NCBI GenBank assembly: GCA_902363535.1
Contig: CABJAE010000004.1
Location: forward strand, 62,001 to 126,000
From: Peptoniphilaceae bacterium
Lineage (GTDB): Bacteria > Bacillota > Clostridia > Tissierellales > Peptoniphilaceae
Length of the DNA stretch: 64,000 bases
Reading direction: 5' to 3'
Made by a program: the position numbers and the translations under genes
The notes under the pieces: model-generated
What the model was told of the DNA's origin: nothing
The model's input: the letters and a program-made list of their open reading frames with translations, nothing else
The model's database searches: none
Shown here: positions 8,918-19,388 of the stretch, in pieces
Layout of the letters: each line of letters begins with the position of its first letter
How positions within the stretch are numbered: position 1 is the stretch's first letter

Positions 8918-9769
8918 TTAGCCCCTTTGCGTTGCATCCAGCGCGTCTCGCAAGCCGTCGCCGAAAAGATTCAGAGAAAAAATCGTGAGGGCGATGGCGA
9001 GACCCGGAAAAATGGTCATGTGCGGATAGTCTTGAATGTAGCTTCTGCCTTGGGAAAGCATGCCGCCCCATTCCGGCGTCGGCGGTTGCACGCCCAAGCC
9101 GATAAAGCTCAAGCTTGCCGCCTGCAAAATGGAGGTGCCCACGCCCAGTGTGGCCTGAACAATGATGGGGCCCAAGCAGTTGGGCAGAATGTGGCGGAAG
9201 ATCAGGCGGAAGTTGGATGCGCCGCCGATTTTCGCCGCCTCCACGTATTCCTGCTCCTTCACCGAGAGCACGCTGGCCCTGACGATGCGGGCGTAATTCG
9301 TAATCCCCGAAAGGGACACGGCGAGAATCAAATTGCGAATCCCCGTGCCCAGTACGGTGGAAATGGCGATGGCCAAGATCAAGGACGGAATGGAGAGAAT
9401 AATATCCACGAGGCGCATGAGCACATTGTCCACGCCGCCGCCGAAAAAGCCCGCCACGGCGCCGATGACGGTGCCGAAGATCACGGAGAGGATCGTTGCG
9501 AGAAAGCCGATGAAAAGGGAAATCCGCGCCCCGTAAACCACATTGGAAAAAATATCCCGGCCGAAATTATCCGTGCCGAAGAAGTGTTGGCTCGAGGGCG
9601 ACTGGAAGCGATTGGCGAGATTTTGCTCGTAGGGAACCTGGGTGGCGATCAGCGGCGCAAAAATTGCCACAGCAATCATCACCGCGATAATCACAAAGCC
9701 CATGACGGCCATTTTATTTTTCTTAAACAGGCGAAGGAGGTCGTAGAATCTGGATTGTTTTGAAATCAT
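8918..9769 (-). CDS. oppC: Oligopeptide ABC transporter permease OppC
   Basis: 283 residues, six predicted membrane helices, with the N-terminal cytoplasmic segment and first helix (about 18-40) of OppC/DppC. The EAA-type loop contacting the ATPases reads EYVEAAKIGGASNFRLIFRHILPN. Start ATG has AAGGAGG upstream and lies nine bases after oppB. Confidence 0.95.
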   Translation of the reverse strand: MISKQSRFYDLLRLFKKNKMAVMGFVIIAVMIAVAIFAPLIATQVPYEQNLANRFQSPSSQHFFGTDNFGRDIFSNVVYGARISLFIGFLATILSVIFGTVIGAVAGFFGGGVDNVLMRLVDIILSIPSLILAIAISTVLGTGIRNLILAVSLSGITNYARIVRASVLSVKEQEYVEAAKIGGASNFRLIFRHILPNCLGPIIVQATLGVGTSILQAASLSFIGLGVQPPTPEWGGMLSQGRSYIQDYPHMTIFPGLAIALTIFSLNLFGDGLRDALDATQRG

Positions 9770-9778
9770 AGGGCCTCC

Positions 9779-10705
9779 TTATTGGTACTGACTGCGCACG
9801 CGGGGATCCAAGAAGCCGTAGAGAATGTCCACGATGAGATTGAGCACGCAGTAGGATAGGGAAATTAAGAGCACCGCCCCTAAAATCATGGGGTAGTCCT
9901 GGGCGGAAATACTTTGCACCATGTGGCGGCCGATGCCCGGAATGGAGAAGATGGTTTCCGTTAAGACGCTGCCGCCGATTAAGGAGCCGGTCAAAAGCCC
10001 GGCGCTGGTGAGCACGGGAATCATGGCGTTTTTCAAGGCGTGAACGAAGAGAATGTAGCGTTCCCTCAGCCCTTTGGAGCGGGCCGTGCGAATGTAGTCC
10101 CTGCTCAATACCTCCAGCATGGAGGAGCGGGTTTGGCGCATAATGACGGCCATGGATTGAAACCCGAGAGCGAAGCCCGGCAGAATCAAGTGTTTAAAGG
10201 AGCGCAACCCCGAGGAGGGCAACCAGCCCAATTTCACGGAAAACAGGAGAATGAAAAGCATCCCCGACCAGAAGATGGGCATGGACAGGCCGATCATGCC
10301 GAAAAACATGGAGATCTTGTCGATCCATGAATACTTGTACACGGCACTTAAGACGCCGAATAAAATTCCGAAGATCACGGCCACGGCCAGAGAAAAGACC
10401 GTGAGCTTGACCGTGGCGGGAAAGTATTCTCTCAGCGTGTCCCCCACATCGGCGCCGGAGAGATAGCTCTTGCCCAAATCCCCGTGAAGGGCGCCTTTCA
10501 TGTAGCGGCCGTACTGCACGATAAAGGGATCGTTCAGCCCCAACTTTTCCCGATAGGCCTCGATGGCTTCCGGAGGCGCCTGTTGTCCCAACTTGGCCAC
10601 CGCCGCGTCGCCGGGGGTCAGGTACAGGAGGCCGAAAATAATGAAGCTGACGCCCAACATGGTGGGCACCATGAGTAGGAGTCGTCGAAGGATAAATTTG
10701 CTCAT
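9779..10705 (-). CDS. oppB: Oligopeptide ABC transporter permease OppB
   Basis: 308 residues with the OppB/DppB N-terminal signature (ILRRLLLMVPTMLGVSFIIF) and six membrane helices; the EAA-type loop is DYIRTARSKGLRERYILFVHALKN. It is separated from oppA by a 62-base gap holding a small hairpin, so expression is probably lower than that of oppA. ATG is preceded by AAAGGGGAGA. Confidence 0.95.
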   Translation of the reverse strand: MSKFILRRLLLMVPTMLGVSFIIFGLLYLTPGDAAVAKLGQQAPPEAIEAYREKLGLNDPFIVQYGRYMKGALHGDLGKSYLSGADVGDTLREYFPATVKLTVFSLAVAVIFGILFGVLSAVYKYSWIDKISMFFGMIGLSMPIFWSGMLFILLFSVKLGWLPSSGLRSFKHLILPGFALGFQSMAVIMRQTRSSMLEVLSRDYIRTARSKGLRERYILFVHALKNAMIPVLTSAGLLTGSLIGGSVLTETIFSIPGIGRHMVQSISAQDYPMILGAVLLISLSYCVLNLIVDILYGFLDPRVRSQYQ

Positions 10706-10730
10706 GCTCTCCCCTTTCCATTCATTTATG

Positions 10731-10756
10731 TAATAAAGACTCCCGAAGGAGCCTTT
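10731..10756 (-). terminator. Intercistronic hairpin between oppA and oppB (attenuator)
   Basis: The minus-strand transcript forms a 9-bp stem with one G-U pair (arms 10735-10743 and 10748-10756) and a UUCG tetraloop, followed only by UAUUACA. The weak U-tract suggests partial termination or an RNA stabiliser that keeps binding-protein mRNA in excess over permease mRNA. Confidence 0.6.
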
Positions 10757-10767
10757 ATCGTCGTGGT

Positions 10768-12306
10768 TTATTCAAACGTAATGTGGTAAAACTCGTTGCT
10801 ACCGCAGGGATCGGGCTCGAAGTTTTTAATGTACTTTTGCGCGCCGATAATTTGCTCGCCGTAAAGGGCGAAGATGGCAGGGTGTTCTTTAACAACCAAC
10901 TCTTGGGCTTCTTTGTAAATGACCGCCCGATCCTCACCAGACGCCTGCAGACCTTTTTCGATTAAAGCATCCAATGCAGGATTGCCGTAGAACATAAAGT
11001 TCGGGCCCACGCCTTTTTTCGCCGTGGCGTAGGTGGCGTAGAGGGGATAGTGGGGATCCACAATGGAAGGCGACCAGCTCATAATGAACATATCGTGTTC
11101 GTGGTCGGCCTTGCCGAGGGCGGACATGTAGGCGTTCCATTCCATGGCGTTGATTTCGACCTTCAGGCCGACTTCGGCCAATTGCGATTGAATGATCGTG
11201 GCCATGTCCTTGCGGTCTTGTTGGTCGTGAACGTAGAGCTTGATCGCATCCCCTTCCTTGACCCCGGCTTCTTTCAAGAGGGCCTTGGCCTTTTCGATGT
11301 CCCGCTTTTCGGGCTTAATCGAATCGGAAATGGAGTAGGGAATGTTCGGGTTCACAGGTCCCGTAGCGATCTTGCCGTGGCCCATGTATACGGCGTCGAT
11401 AATGGCCTGCATATCCAAGGCGTAGGTCATGGCTTCTCTGGCCTTCGGATCCTTGAAAATGCCTCGGTCCACGGTGAGGCCGATAAAGTGAACGGAGTTG
11501 TCCAGCTTCGTGTAGAGGGCGAGATCTTTATTTTCTTCTACTTTGGATGCGTCGTTGGGAGCAACTTCCATGGCGATGTCCGCCTGTCCGCTGTCCAATT
11601 CGATGACGCGGTTGGCGTCTTCCGGAATAATGCGGAAGACCATTTTCGTGAAGGCCGGCTTTTCGCCCCAGTAGTTTTCATTGTAGCTGAGGGCGGTGTT
11701 GTCCAGCTTCTTCCAGTCGTCCAGCTTAAAGGGGCCGGTGCCCACGGGATTGGTTCCCAAAGCTTCCGGATCTTTTTCCGTGGTGGTCTTGTCTACCATG
11801 GATGCTGCCGGGTGGGCCAGAGCCGCCGTAAAGGTGGCATCCGGTGCCTTCAATTTAAATTTAATGACGTGAGGATCCGAGGTGTCGTAGCTGTTCGGAT
11901 CGATTTGGCCGAAAATATAGCCGTAGGCGTCCGATTGGGCCACGCGGTTTAAGGTGTAGGCCACGTCTTCAGAGGTAAAGTCTTCGCCGTTGGAAAACTT
12001 CACGCCTTCTTTCAGCTTGATCACGTAAGTGACGTCGTCGGGCTGTTCAATGGATTCCGCCAGGCGATTTTCCATGGTGCCGTCGGGTTTACGAACCACC
12101 AGAGGATCGTAAATTTGCTTAATAATGTTTTCGGCGTAAATACTGTTTTGAATGGTCGGGTCCATGGACTCGGCATCGGAGGCTTGGGCGATGACCAGGG
12201 TATCCTTGTCTTTTTCCGCCGTCTTCGCGCCGCCGCCGCCACCGCCGCCGCAGGCCGTGAGCAGCATGGTCATAGCCAGGGCAACTGCCACAAATTTTTT
12301 CTTCAT
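10768..12306 (-). CDS. oppA: Oligopeptide-binding lipoprotein OppA
   Basis: 512 residues with a lipoprotein signal peptide; the lipobox LTAC places the modified cysteine at residue 19, followed by seven glycines as a flexible tether. The body is a family 5 solute-binding protein (DAESMDPTIQNSIYAENIIKQIYDPLV near the N terminus), which captures peptides outside the membrane and delivers them to OppBC. It heads the opp operon. A TATACT -10 element lies at 12363-12368 upstream, with only a poor -35. Confidence 0.95.
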   Translation of the reverse strand: MKKKFVAVALAMTMLLTACGGGGGGGAKTAEKDKDTLVIAQASDAESMDPTIQNSIYAENIIKQIYDPLVVRKPDGTMENRLAESIEQPDDVTYVIKLKEGVKFSNGEDFTSEDVAYTLNRVAQSDAYGYIFGQIDPNSYDTSDPHVIKFKLKAPDATFTAALAHPAASMVDKTTTEKDPEALGTNPVGTGPFKLDDWKKLDNTALSYNENYWGEKPAFTKMVFRIIPEDANRVIELDSGQADIAMEVAPNDASKVEENKDLALYTKLDNSVHFIGLTVDRGIFKDPKAREAMTYALDMQAIIDAVYMGHGKIATGPVNPNIPYSISDSIKPEKRDIEKAKALLKEAGVKEGDAIKLYVHDQQDRKDMATIIQSQLAEVGLKVEINAMEWNAYMSALGKADHEHDMFIMSWSPSIVDPHYPLYATYATAKKGVGPNFMFYGNPALDALIEKGLQASGEDRAVIYKEAQELVVKEHPAIFALYGEQIIGAQKYIKNFEPDPCGSNEFYHITFE

Positions 12307-12401
12307 GAGCGATCACTTCCCTTTCATCATGGTTTCGTTAAGACTGTACATGGTTTGAGTGAAGTATACCCGAAAGAAAAGTTAGGGAATCAAAATTTCT
12401 A

Positions 12402-13667
12402 TTATATCTCTTCACTTTCCACTCGGGAAATGACGGCGCCGAGGTTTCTGAATTTCTCTTCGATGTCTTCGTAGCCCCGGTCGATGTGGTAGATGTCGTG
12501 AATATGGGTCTTGCCTTCCGCCACGAGGCCGACGAGAATCAGTGCCGCACCGGCGCGCAAATCGCTGGCGCGGACGTGGGCGCCGTGCAGGCGCTTCGGA
12601 CCGATGACCACGGCGCTTCGGCCGTCGATTTTTATATCGGCCCCCATTTTTTCAAATTCTTCCACGTGCATAAAGCGGTTTTCAAACACCGTTTCGATGG
12701 CCACATTGCTGCCCTTGCACTGAGTCATGTAGGCCATAAACTGGGCCTGCATGTCCGTGGGAAATCCGGGATAGGGCAGGGTCTTAATGTCGATGGCCTC
12801 GGGAAGGGGCCGGCCGATGACGCGGACGTTCTCCCCTTCTTCGATGACTTCGGCGCCGGATTCCTTGAGCTTGGCGATCACGGGCTTGATGTGATTGGTA
12901 ATGACATTTTCCACGAGCACATCGCCCCCGGTAATGGCCGCCGCCACCATAAAGGTGCCTGCTTCGATGCGGTCGGGAATAATGGCGTGGCGGGCGCCGC
13001 CTAAACGGTCCACGCCGACGATTCGAATGGTGGAGGTGCCGGCGCCGGTAACTTTCGCCCCGAGCTTTCGAAGGAAATTGGAAAGATCCACGATCTCCGG
13101 CTCCTTGGCCGCATTGTCGATGACCGTTTCACCCTTGGCCAAGACCGCCGCCATCATAATATTTTCTGTGGCTCCCACGGAGGGGAAGTCCAGATAGATC
13201 TTTTCGCCCACGAGCTCGTCGCAGGAGGCCGTAATGTTTCCCAAGTCCTCGTGAATTTCCGCCCCCAATGCGCGGAAGCCCTTTAAGTGGTAATCGATGG
13301 GCCTCGCGCCGATGGAGCAACCCCCCGGGAGGGAGTTTTCCGTCTTGCCCATGCGGGCGAGCAAAGGCCCCATGACGAGAAAAGAGGCCCGCATTTTATT
13401 CATCAATTCAAAAGGCGTCTTGTATTCCTTCAGATGCGCCGAATTAATCTTGAGCTTGCCTTTCCCCAAGACCTCCACTTCGCTGCCCAAGGCCTCCAGC
13501 ACCTGACACATAATGTGCACGTCCTGAAGCTCAGGCACTTCTTCTAAATAAATGTCCTCCGTACCCAAAAGGCAGGCGGCCAAAATAGGCAGAGCCGCAT
13601 TTTTCGCTCCGCTGATGCGCACGCGCCCCTTGAGGGCGGGACTTTTTTCCACGACGATTTTTTCCAA
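12402..13667 (-). CDS. murA: UDP-N-acetylglucosamine 1-carboxyvinyltransferase (MurA)
   Basis: 421 residues, full length. MurA transfers enolpyruvate from PEP to UDP-GlcNAc, the first committed step of peptidoglycan synthesis, in the cytoplasm. Lys22-Asn23 and the catalytic Cys117 in PGGCSIGARPIDYHLKG are present; Cys rather than Asp predicts fosfomycin sensitivity. The start is TTG behind GGGGAG. Firmicutes often have two murA copies, and which one this is cannot be decided here. No clear terminator is seen before oppA, whose promoter begins within 60 bases. Confidence 0.95.
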   Translation of the reverse strand: MEKIVVEKSPALKGRVRISGAKNAALPILAACLLGTEDIYLEEVPELQDVHIMCQVLEALGSEVEVLGKGKLKINSAHLKEYKTPFELMNKMRASFLVMGPLLARMGKTENSLPGGCSIGARPIDYHLKGFRALGAEIHEDLGNITASCDELVGEKIYLDFPSVGATENIMMAAVLAKGETVIDNAAKEPEIVDLSNFLRKLGAKVTGAGTSTIRIVGVDRLGGARHAIIPDRIEAGTFMVAAAITGGDVLVENVITNHIKPVIAKLKESGAEVIEEGENVRVIGRPLPEAIDIKTLPYPGFPTDMQAQFMAYMTQCKGSNVAIETVFENRFMHVEEFEKMGADIKIDGRSAVVIGPKRLHGAHVRASDLRAGAALILVGLVAEGKTHIHDIYHIDRGYEDIEEKFRNLGAVISRVESEEI

Positions 13668-13727
13668 AAATATTCTCCCCTTACTTCTGCTGATTTATTG
13701 AAAGGACCTGCGTCCTCTATATACAAA

Positions 13728-13756
13728 TAGAACGCCGGGAGCATACACTCCGAGCG
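13728..13756 (-). other. Imperfect inverted repeat in the murA leader
   Basis: GAACGC with GCGTTC as outer arms and GGAG with CTCC as inner arms form an interrupted hairpin about 70 bases upstream of murA. No T-run follows on the minus strand. A second short hairpin (GGAC/GTCC near 13707-13718) lies nearer the start. Their role is unknown. Confidence 0.4.
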
Positions 13757-13770
13757 TTCTTATTGTATCA

Positions 13771-13807
13771 TATTTAAAGCCGTCGCAAACCACGGTTTGC
13801 GGCTTTT
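13771..13807 (-). terminator. Terminator after gloA
   Basis: Long stem (13776-13806) of GCCGCAAACC paired with GGTTTGCG-CGGC around a 3-base loop, then TTTAAATA on the minus strand. It closes the glycolytic operon before murA. Confidence 0.7.
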
Positions 13808-13811
13808 GTCC

Positions 13812-14189
13812 TTAAATCCCTCGGCGAATCACTTCCGTCTTGTAGCCGTCGGGATCCGTGACGAAAAAGTAGCGGGGCACCTCGCCGGGCAGGCCCATCA
13901 GCTCCGTTACATCGAAGCCTTCCGCCTTCATTCGGGCGTGGTCCGCCTCCAAATCGTCGCTTTCCACGGCCACGTGGCCGTAGCCGTCGCCGATGTCGTA
14001 GGCGCCGTGGCCGATATTGTAGGTGAGCTCAAGCTCCGCCTTGTCCCCTTCAAGGGCCAAATACACCAGCTTAAAGCCGTCGGCGGTGTGATCTTTTTCC
14101 CGCGTCACATGATAGCCCAGGGCCTTTTCGTAAAAGGCGATGGAAGCCTCCAGATCCTTTACCCGTATGCAGGTATGGGCGTAATTCAC
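13812..14189 (-). CDS. gloA: Lactoylglutathione lyase-like VOC protein (glyoxalase I)
   Basis: 125 residues, a single-chain VOC-fold half typical of bacterial GloA. The four metal ligands are visible: His5 (MNYAHTCIRV), Glu in AELELTYN, His in YGHVAV and Glu in YKTEVI. GloA detoxifies methylglyoxal, a by-product of triose phosphates, which fits its place at the end of a glycolytic operon. The thiol cofactor in an organism of this kind need not be glutathione. Start codon overlaps the sixA stop (ATGA). Confidence 0.88.
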   Translation of the reverse strand: MNYAHTCIRVKDLEASIAFYEKALGYHVTREKDHTADGFKLVYLALEGDKAELELTYNIGHGAYDIGDGYGHVAVESDDLEADHARMKAEGFDVTELMGLPGEVPRYFFVTDPDGYKTEVIRRGI

Positions 14190-14629
14190 GATCTCACCCT
14201 TTCAATTTTGTCTACATAGATGCCCTTGTCCACGATGGGATCGTATTCGATTTTGTGAAGGCTCGCTTTTCTCACAGGCATGACTTCACCGGTGACCTCT
14301 TCGATAATGTAGCCCAAAGAGGGTTGATGGGCGATAAATAAAATGGGCTCGTCGGTAATATAGGTCTTCATATTTCTCCAGCGGGTGGCGTCTTTGTAGC
14401 TCACGATCTTCACGTCGTGAACGCCCAGTTTTTCCGCCATAACTTCCGCCGTTTCCACGGCGCGCTTGTATTCCGAAGCGATGATTTTTTGAGGCAGGGG
14501 CCATTCCCGTCTCAAAAAGGCTTCCGCCGTGTCTTCCGCTTGAAAAATCCCTTCTTTGGTCAAGGCGCGCTCTTCGTCGCGGGAAGCCACATCTTCCGCC
14601 TTGCCGTGTCGCATTAAATATAAAATCAT
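14186..14629 (-). CDS. SixA-like histidine phosphatase
   Basis: 147 residues of the histidine phosphatase superfamily. The catalytic motif is MRHGKAE at residues 7-13, with a second core His in IAHQPSLG. The short length and RHGxAE motif match SixA-type phosphohistidine phosphatases, which act on phosphorylated histidines of signalling proteins; the true substrate here is unknown. It follows eno by nine bases with AAGAGGA before ATG and overlaps gloA, so it belongs to the glycolytic operon. Confidence 0.8.
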   Translation of the reverse strand: MILYLMRHGKAEDVASRDEERALTKEGIFQAEDTAEAFLRREWPLPQKIIASEYKRAVETAEVMAEKLGVHDVKIVSYKDATRWRNMKTYITDEPILFIAHQPSLGYIIEEVTGEVMPVRKASLHKIEYDPIVDKGIYVDKIERVRS

Positions 14630-14638
14630 AATGTCCTC

Positions 14639-15925
<1,287 letters not shown>

Positions 15926-17437
15926 TTATTTCCATAAACTGCGGCCGGTCATGGCCTCGGGTTGTTTTATATTCAGCTCCTCCAACATGGTGGGGGCGAT
16001 GTCGGCGAGGACGCCGTCATTCAGTTCGCGTTCAAATCCCACGGGAATGAGGAACACGGGATTGGTGGTGTGGGAGGTGACGGGATTTCCCGCCCCGTCC
16101 TTCATCACGTCGCAATTGCCGTGATCCGCCGTAATCAGAGCCCGTCCGCCTTTTTTGCCAATGGCGCCCACAACGGATTCAAGGCATTTGTCCACCACGC
16201 CCACGGCTTGAATGGCCGCATCGAGATTTCCCGTGTGGCCCACCATGTCGGGGTTGGCATAGTTCACGATGTAGACATCGGCTAGATCCTTTTCGATGGC
16301 GTTGATTAAGTGGCTGCTCACCAGCTCCGCCCGCATCCCCGGTTCCAAATCGTAGGTGGCCACTTTCGGCGAGGGAATTAAAATGCGGTACTCCCCTTTC
16401 AGGGGATTTTCCCTGCCGCCGTTTAAAAAGAAAGTGACGTGGGCGTATTTTTCCGTCTCGGCGATGCGCAGCTGCTTCAGGCCTTCCCGAGACAGGACTT
16501 CGCCGAAGGTGTCTTTAATTTCTTCCTTGGGATAGATCACGTGGGTGTTGGGGATCGTGTCGTCGTAGTCGATCATGGTGACCACGTGCATGGAGGGATA
16601 GACCTTTCGCTCGAATTGATCGAATGCTTCATCGGCAAAGGTACGCACGATTTCTCTGGCCCGGTCCGGGCGGAAATTGTAGAACAAGAACACGTCGCCG
16701 TCTTCCATGCGGCCCACGGCCTTGTTATCCCGCTCAAGATAAGCGGGCTCGAAAAATTCGTCGGTGTTGTCCGCCGAATAGGAAAGGGCAAAGACCGAAT
16801 CGAAATCATTGTATGCGCGGCCCACGCCCGATGTAAAGAGGTCGTAGGCTTTTTCCACCCGTTCCCAGCGATTGTCCCGGTCCATGGCGTAGTAGCGGCC
16901 CACGAGGCTCACGATCTCCCCGGTGCCCCATTCGTCCAGCTTGGCCTGAAGGGCCTTCACTTCTTCCCACGCCGCCGTCGGGGCCACGTCCCGGCCGTCT
17001 AAGATCGCGTGGATATAGATTTTTTCCACACCCGCCGCCTTCGCCAATTGAATCAGAGCGTAGAGATGGTCCCGATGGGAGTGGACGCCGCCGTCGGAGA
17101 GCAGGCCCACCAAATGGAGGGCCGATTCCTTCGCCTTATCAAAGGCTTCTTTCAGCACCACATTTTCGGCCAATGTGCCGTCCTTCGCATCTTTCGTAAT
17201 GCGGGTGAGCTCCTGATACACGATGCGGCCGGCACCGATATTCGTGTGGCCCACTTCGGAATTTCCCATTTGCCCCGCGGGCAGGCCCACAGCTTCGCCG
17301 GATGCCTCGAGCTTGCCGTAGCCTTTTTCCATAAGGCTATCTAAAAAGGGCGTATCGGCCATGTAAAAAGCATTGTTCGGCCCCGCTTCGGCGAGGCCCA
17401 AGCCGTCCAATATGGCCAAAAGCATGGGCTTAACCAT
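15926..17437 (-). CDS. gpmI: Phosphoglycerate mutase, 2,3-bisphosphoglycerate-independent
   Basis: 503 residues, full length, alkaline phosphatase superfamily with two Mn ions. Asp11 in LDGLG, the phospho-accepting Ser60 in GQMGNSEVGHTN and the second metal site ADHGNCD near the C terminus are present. Interconverts 3- and 2-phosphoglycerate. Its ATG overlaps the end of tpiA by eight bases and lies behind GGGAGG. Confidence 0.98.
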   Translation of the reverse strand: MVKPMLLAILDGLGLAEAGPNNAFYMADTPFLDSLMEKGYGKLEASGEAVGLPAGQMGNSEVGHTNIGAGRIVYQELTRITKDAKDGTLAENVVLKEAFDKAKESALHLVGLLSDGGVHSHRDHLYALIQLAKAAGVEKIYIHAILDGRDVAPTAAWEEVKALQAKLDEWGTGEIVSLVGRYYAMDRDNRWERVEKAYDLFTSGVGRAYNDFDSVFALSYSADNTDEFFEPAYLERDNKAVGRMEDGDVFLFYNFRPDRAREIVRTFADEAFDQFERKVYPSMHVVTMIDYDDTIPNTHVIYPKEEIKDTFGEVLSREGLKQLRIAETEKYAHVTFFLNGGRENPLKGEYRILIPSPKVATYDLEPGMRAELVSSHLINAIEKDLADVYIVNYANPDMVGHTGNLDAAIQAVGVVDKCLESVVGAIGKKGGRALITADHGNCDVMKDGAGNPVTSHTTNPVFLIPVGFERELNDGVLADIAPTMLEELNIKQPEAMTGRSLWK

Positions 17438-18164
17438 GGGACGCCTCCCGAACGATGGCCTTAAATTCGTCGGCCTTTAAGCTGGCGCCGCCGACGAGTA
17501 CGCCGTCGATGTTTTCCGTCGCCACAAAGCCCGCCACATTGGAAGACTTTACGCTTCCGCCGTAGAGAATCCGCACTTTATCCCGAATGGCGGGATCCAG
17601 AGCGGCCCGCACCTGGCCGATCACTTCATCGGCATCGGCGGCATCGGCGGTTTTACCCGTGCCGATGGCCCAAATGGGTTCGTAGGCCAAAGTAATTTTA
17701 TCTAAATCTTTAATTCCCTCAAGGGAAGCTTCTACTTGTTTCTTTAAAAAGTCCACGCGCCCCTCGGATCCGTAGATTTCTTCGCTTTCGCCGAAGCAGA
17801 TAATGGGAAGAAGCCCCGCATCCAATGCGCGGGCGGCTTTTTTCGCCACGGTGGCGTCTTCTTCGCCGCGGCCACGGCATTCGCTGTGCCCCACGATGAC
17901 GTAGTCCACGGAAAGATCCGCGAGCATTTCCGCCGCAATCTCCCCGGTGTGGGCGCCGTAAGTGTCTTCGGAGACATTTTGCGCGCCGATGAATACCTTT
18001 GTGCCCTCAAGTGCCCTGGCCACCCGGTCGATATGGGTAAAAGGCGGGGCCACGAGGACGTCCAAGGAATTTGTGTCCACGTCCCGAAGGGCTTCGGCCA
18101 AAGCTTCGCCTTCGCCTACGGTGGTGTTCATTTTCCAGTTTCCGGCAATTAACAAGCGTCTCAT
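17430..18164 (-). CDS. tpiA: Triosephosphate isomerase
   Basis: 244 residues from ATG at 18164, one base after the pgk stop, with the Shine-Dalgarno GAAGAGGTG inside the pgk end. Lys11 (GNWKMN), the electrophilic His of VGHSECR and the catalytic Glu of AYEPIWAIGTGK are all present. Interconverts dihydroxyacetone phosphate and glyceraldehyde 3-phosphate. Confidence 0.98.
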   Translation of the reverse strand: MRRLLIAGNWKMNTTVGEGEALAEALRDVDTNSLDVLVAPPFTHIDRVARALEGTKVFIGAQNVSEDTYGAHTGEIAAEMLADLSVDYVIVGHSECRGRGEEDATVAKKAARALDAGLLPIICFGESEEIYGSEGRVDFLKKQVEASLEGIKDLDKITLAYEPIWAIGTGKTADAADADEVIGQVRAALDPAIRDKVRILYGGSVKSSNVAGFVATENIDGVLVGGASLKADEFKAIVREASHG

Positions 18165-18165
18165 C

Positions 18166-19344
18166 TTACACCTCTTCCATGACGGCAATGGCGGGAAGGA
18201 CTTTTCCTTCCAAAAATTCCAAGCTGGCGCCGCCGCCGGAGGAGATGTGGCTCATCGCATCTTCCAGGCCAGCCTGCTTAATGGCCGCCGCGGAATCGCC
18301 GCCGCCGATAACCACTTCGGCATCTAAATCGCCGAGGATTTTCGCCAGGGCCACGGTGCCCTTATCGAAGGGGGCCGTTTCAAAGACCCCGGCCGGCCCG
18401 TTCCACACAACGGACTTGGCTTGCTTCAATCCTTCGCCGTAAGCCTTCACCGTTTCTTCGCCGATATCCAAAGCCATTTCGTCGGCCTGAATATCGTCCA
18501 AAGACGCAGTGCGGGCGGTCTTCGGTTGGTCGATGCCCTTGGCAACGACCAAATCCACGGGGAGATTCAACGCCACGCCTTTTTTCTCGGCCTTGGCCAT
18601 GAGTTCCTTGGCGTGATCCACTTCGTCGGCTTCCACGAGGGATGCGCCCATGTCGTGGCCCTTCGCCAAAAGGAAGGTGTTGGCCATGGCGCCGACGATA
18701 AAGATCTCGTCCACCACATTCATTAAATTGTCGATAACGGAAATTTTATCGCTCACCTTGGCGCCGCCTAATATCGCCATAAAGGGACGCTTGGGTTTTT
18801 CGATTAAATCGGAAAGCACCCGCACTTCCTTGCCCATTAAAAAGCCTAAAGCGGCGGGCAATTTCTTCACGATGCCCACATTGGATGCGTGGGCACGGTG
18901 GGCCGTGCCGAAGGCGTCGTTGACGTAGCAGTCGGCGAGAGAGGCCAGCTCATCGGCAAATGTGTCGTCGTTTTTCTTTTCTTCGTTTCTGAAGCGCAGA
19001 TTTTCCAAAAGGCCGATCTCACCCGGTTTCAATTCACGGGCCATGCGGAGCACATTTTCGTCCACCACGGCGCCGGAGAACATGGGAATGATCTTGTGAT
19101 CCAGCACTTTTTCCGCCGCCTTCAACACGGGCTCCATGGAAAAAGCTTCGTCGTAGGTGCCCTTGGGGCGACCACGGTGGCTCATTAAAATCACCGATGC
19201 GCCCTTATCCAGAAGGTAGTCGATGGTGGGGCGGGCCGCTTCGATGCGGGTCACGTCCGTCACCTTGCCGTCTTTTACCGGCACATTAAAATCCACGCGC
19301 ACCAAGACGCGTTTATCCTGAACGTCCAATTGTTTTAAATCCAT
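18166..19344 (-). CDS. pgk: Phosphoglycerate kinase
   Basis: 392 residues. N-terminal substrate region RVDFNVPVKDG and the C-terminal nucleotide loop GGGDSAAA with GGGASLEFLEG are intact. It makes ATP from 1,3-bisphosphoglycerate. First gene after the gap terminator; GGAGGAATT precedes ATG. It is followed without gaps by tpiA, gpmI, eno, sixA-like and gloA. Confidence 0.98.
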   Translation of the reverse strand: MDLKQLDVQDKRVLVRVDFNVPVKDGKVTDVTRIEAARPTIDYLLDKGASVILMSHRGRPKGTYDEAFSMEPVLKAAEKVLDHKIIPMFSGAVVDENVLRMARELKPGEIGLLENLRFRNEEKKNDDTFADELASLADCYVNDAFGTAHRAHASNVGIVKKLPAALGFLMGKEVRVLSDLIEKPKRPFMAILGGAKVSDKISVIDNLMNVVDEIFIVGAMANTFLLAKGHDMGASLVEADEVDHAKELMAKAEKKGVALNLPVDLVVAKGIDQPKTARTASLDDIQADEMALDIGEETVKAYGEGLKQAKSVVWNGPAGVFETAPFDKGTVALAKILGDLDAEVVIGGGDSAAAIKQAGLEDAMSHISSGGGASLEFLEGKVLPAIAVMEEV

Positions 19345-19353
19345 AATTCCTCC

Positions 19354-19381
19354 AAAAAAATCGAGCCCCCGAAGAGCTCGA
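19354..19381 (-). terminator. Terminator between gap and pgk
   Basis: Stem TCGAGC (19361-19366) with GCTCGA (19376-19381), then seven T on the minus strand. The pgk start is only 10 bases further on and no separate pgk promoter is evident, so readthrough probably feeds the downstream genes. Confidence 0.8.
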
Positions 19382-19388
19382 CTTCCTA

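Noticed and set aside
8870..9763. 297-codon open frame on the plus strand
   Set aside because: Antisense to oppC and oppD, whose families are certain. Composition is that of a reverse-strand shadow (His, Gln and Arg rich), with no ribosome site.
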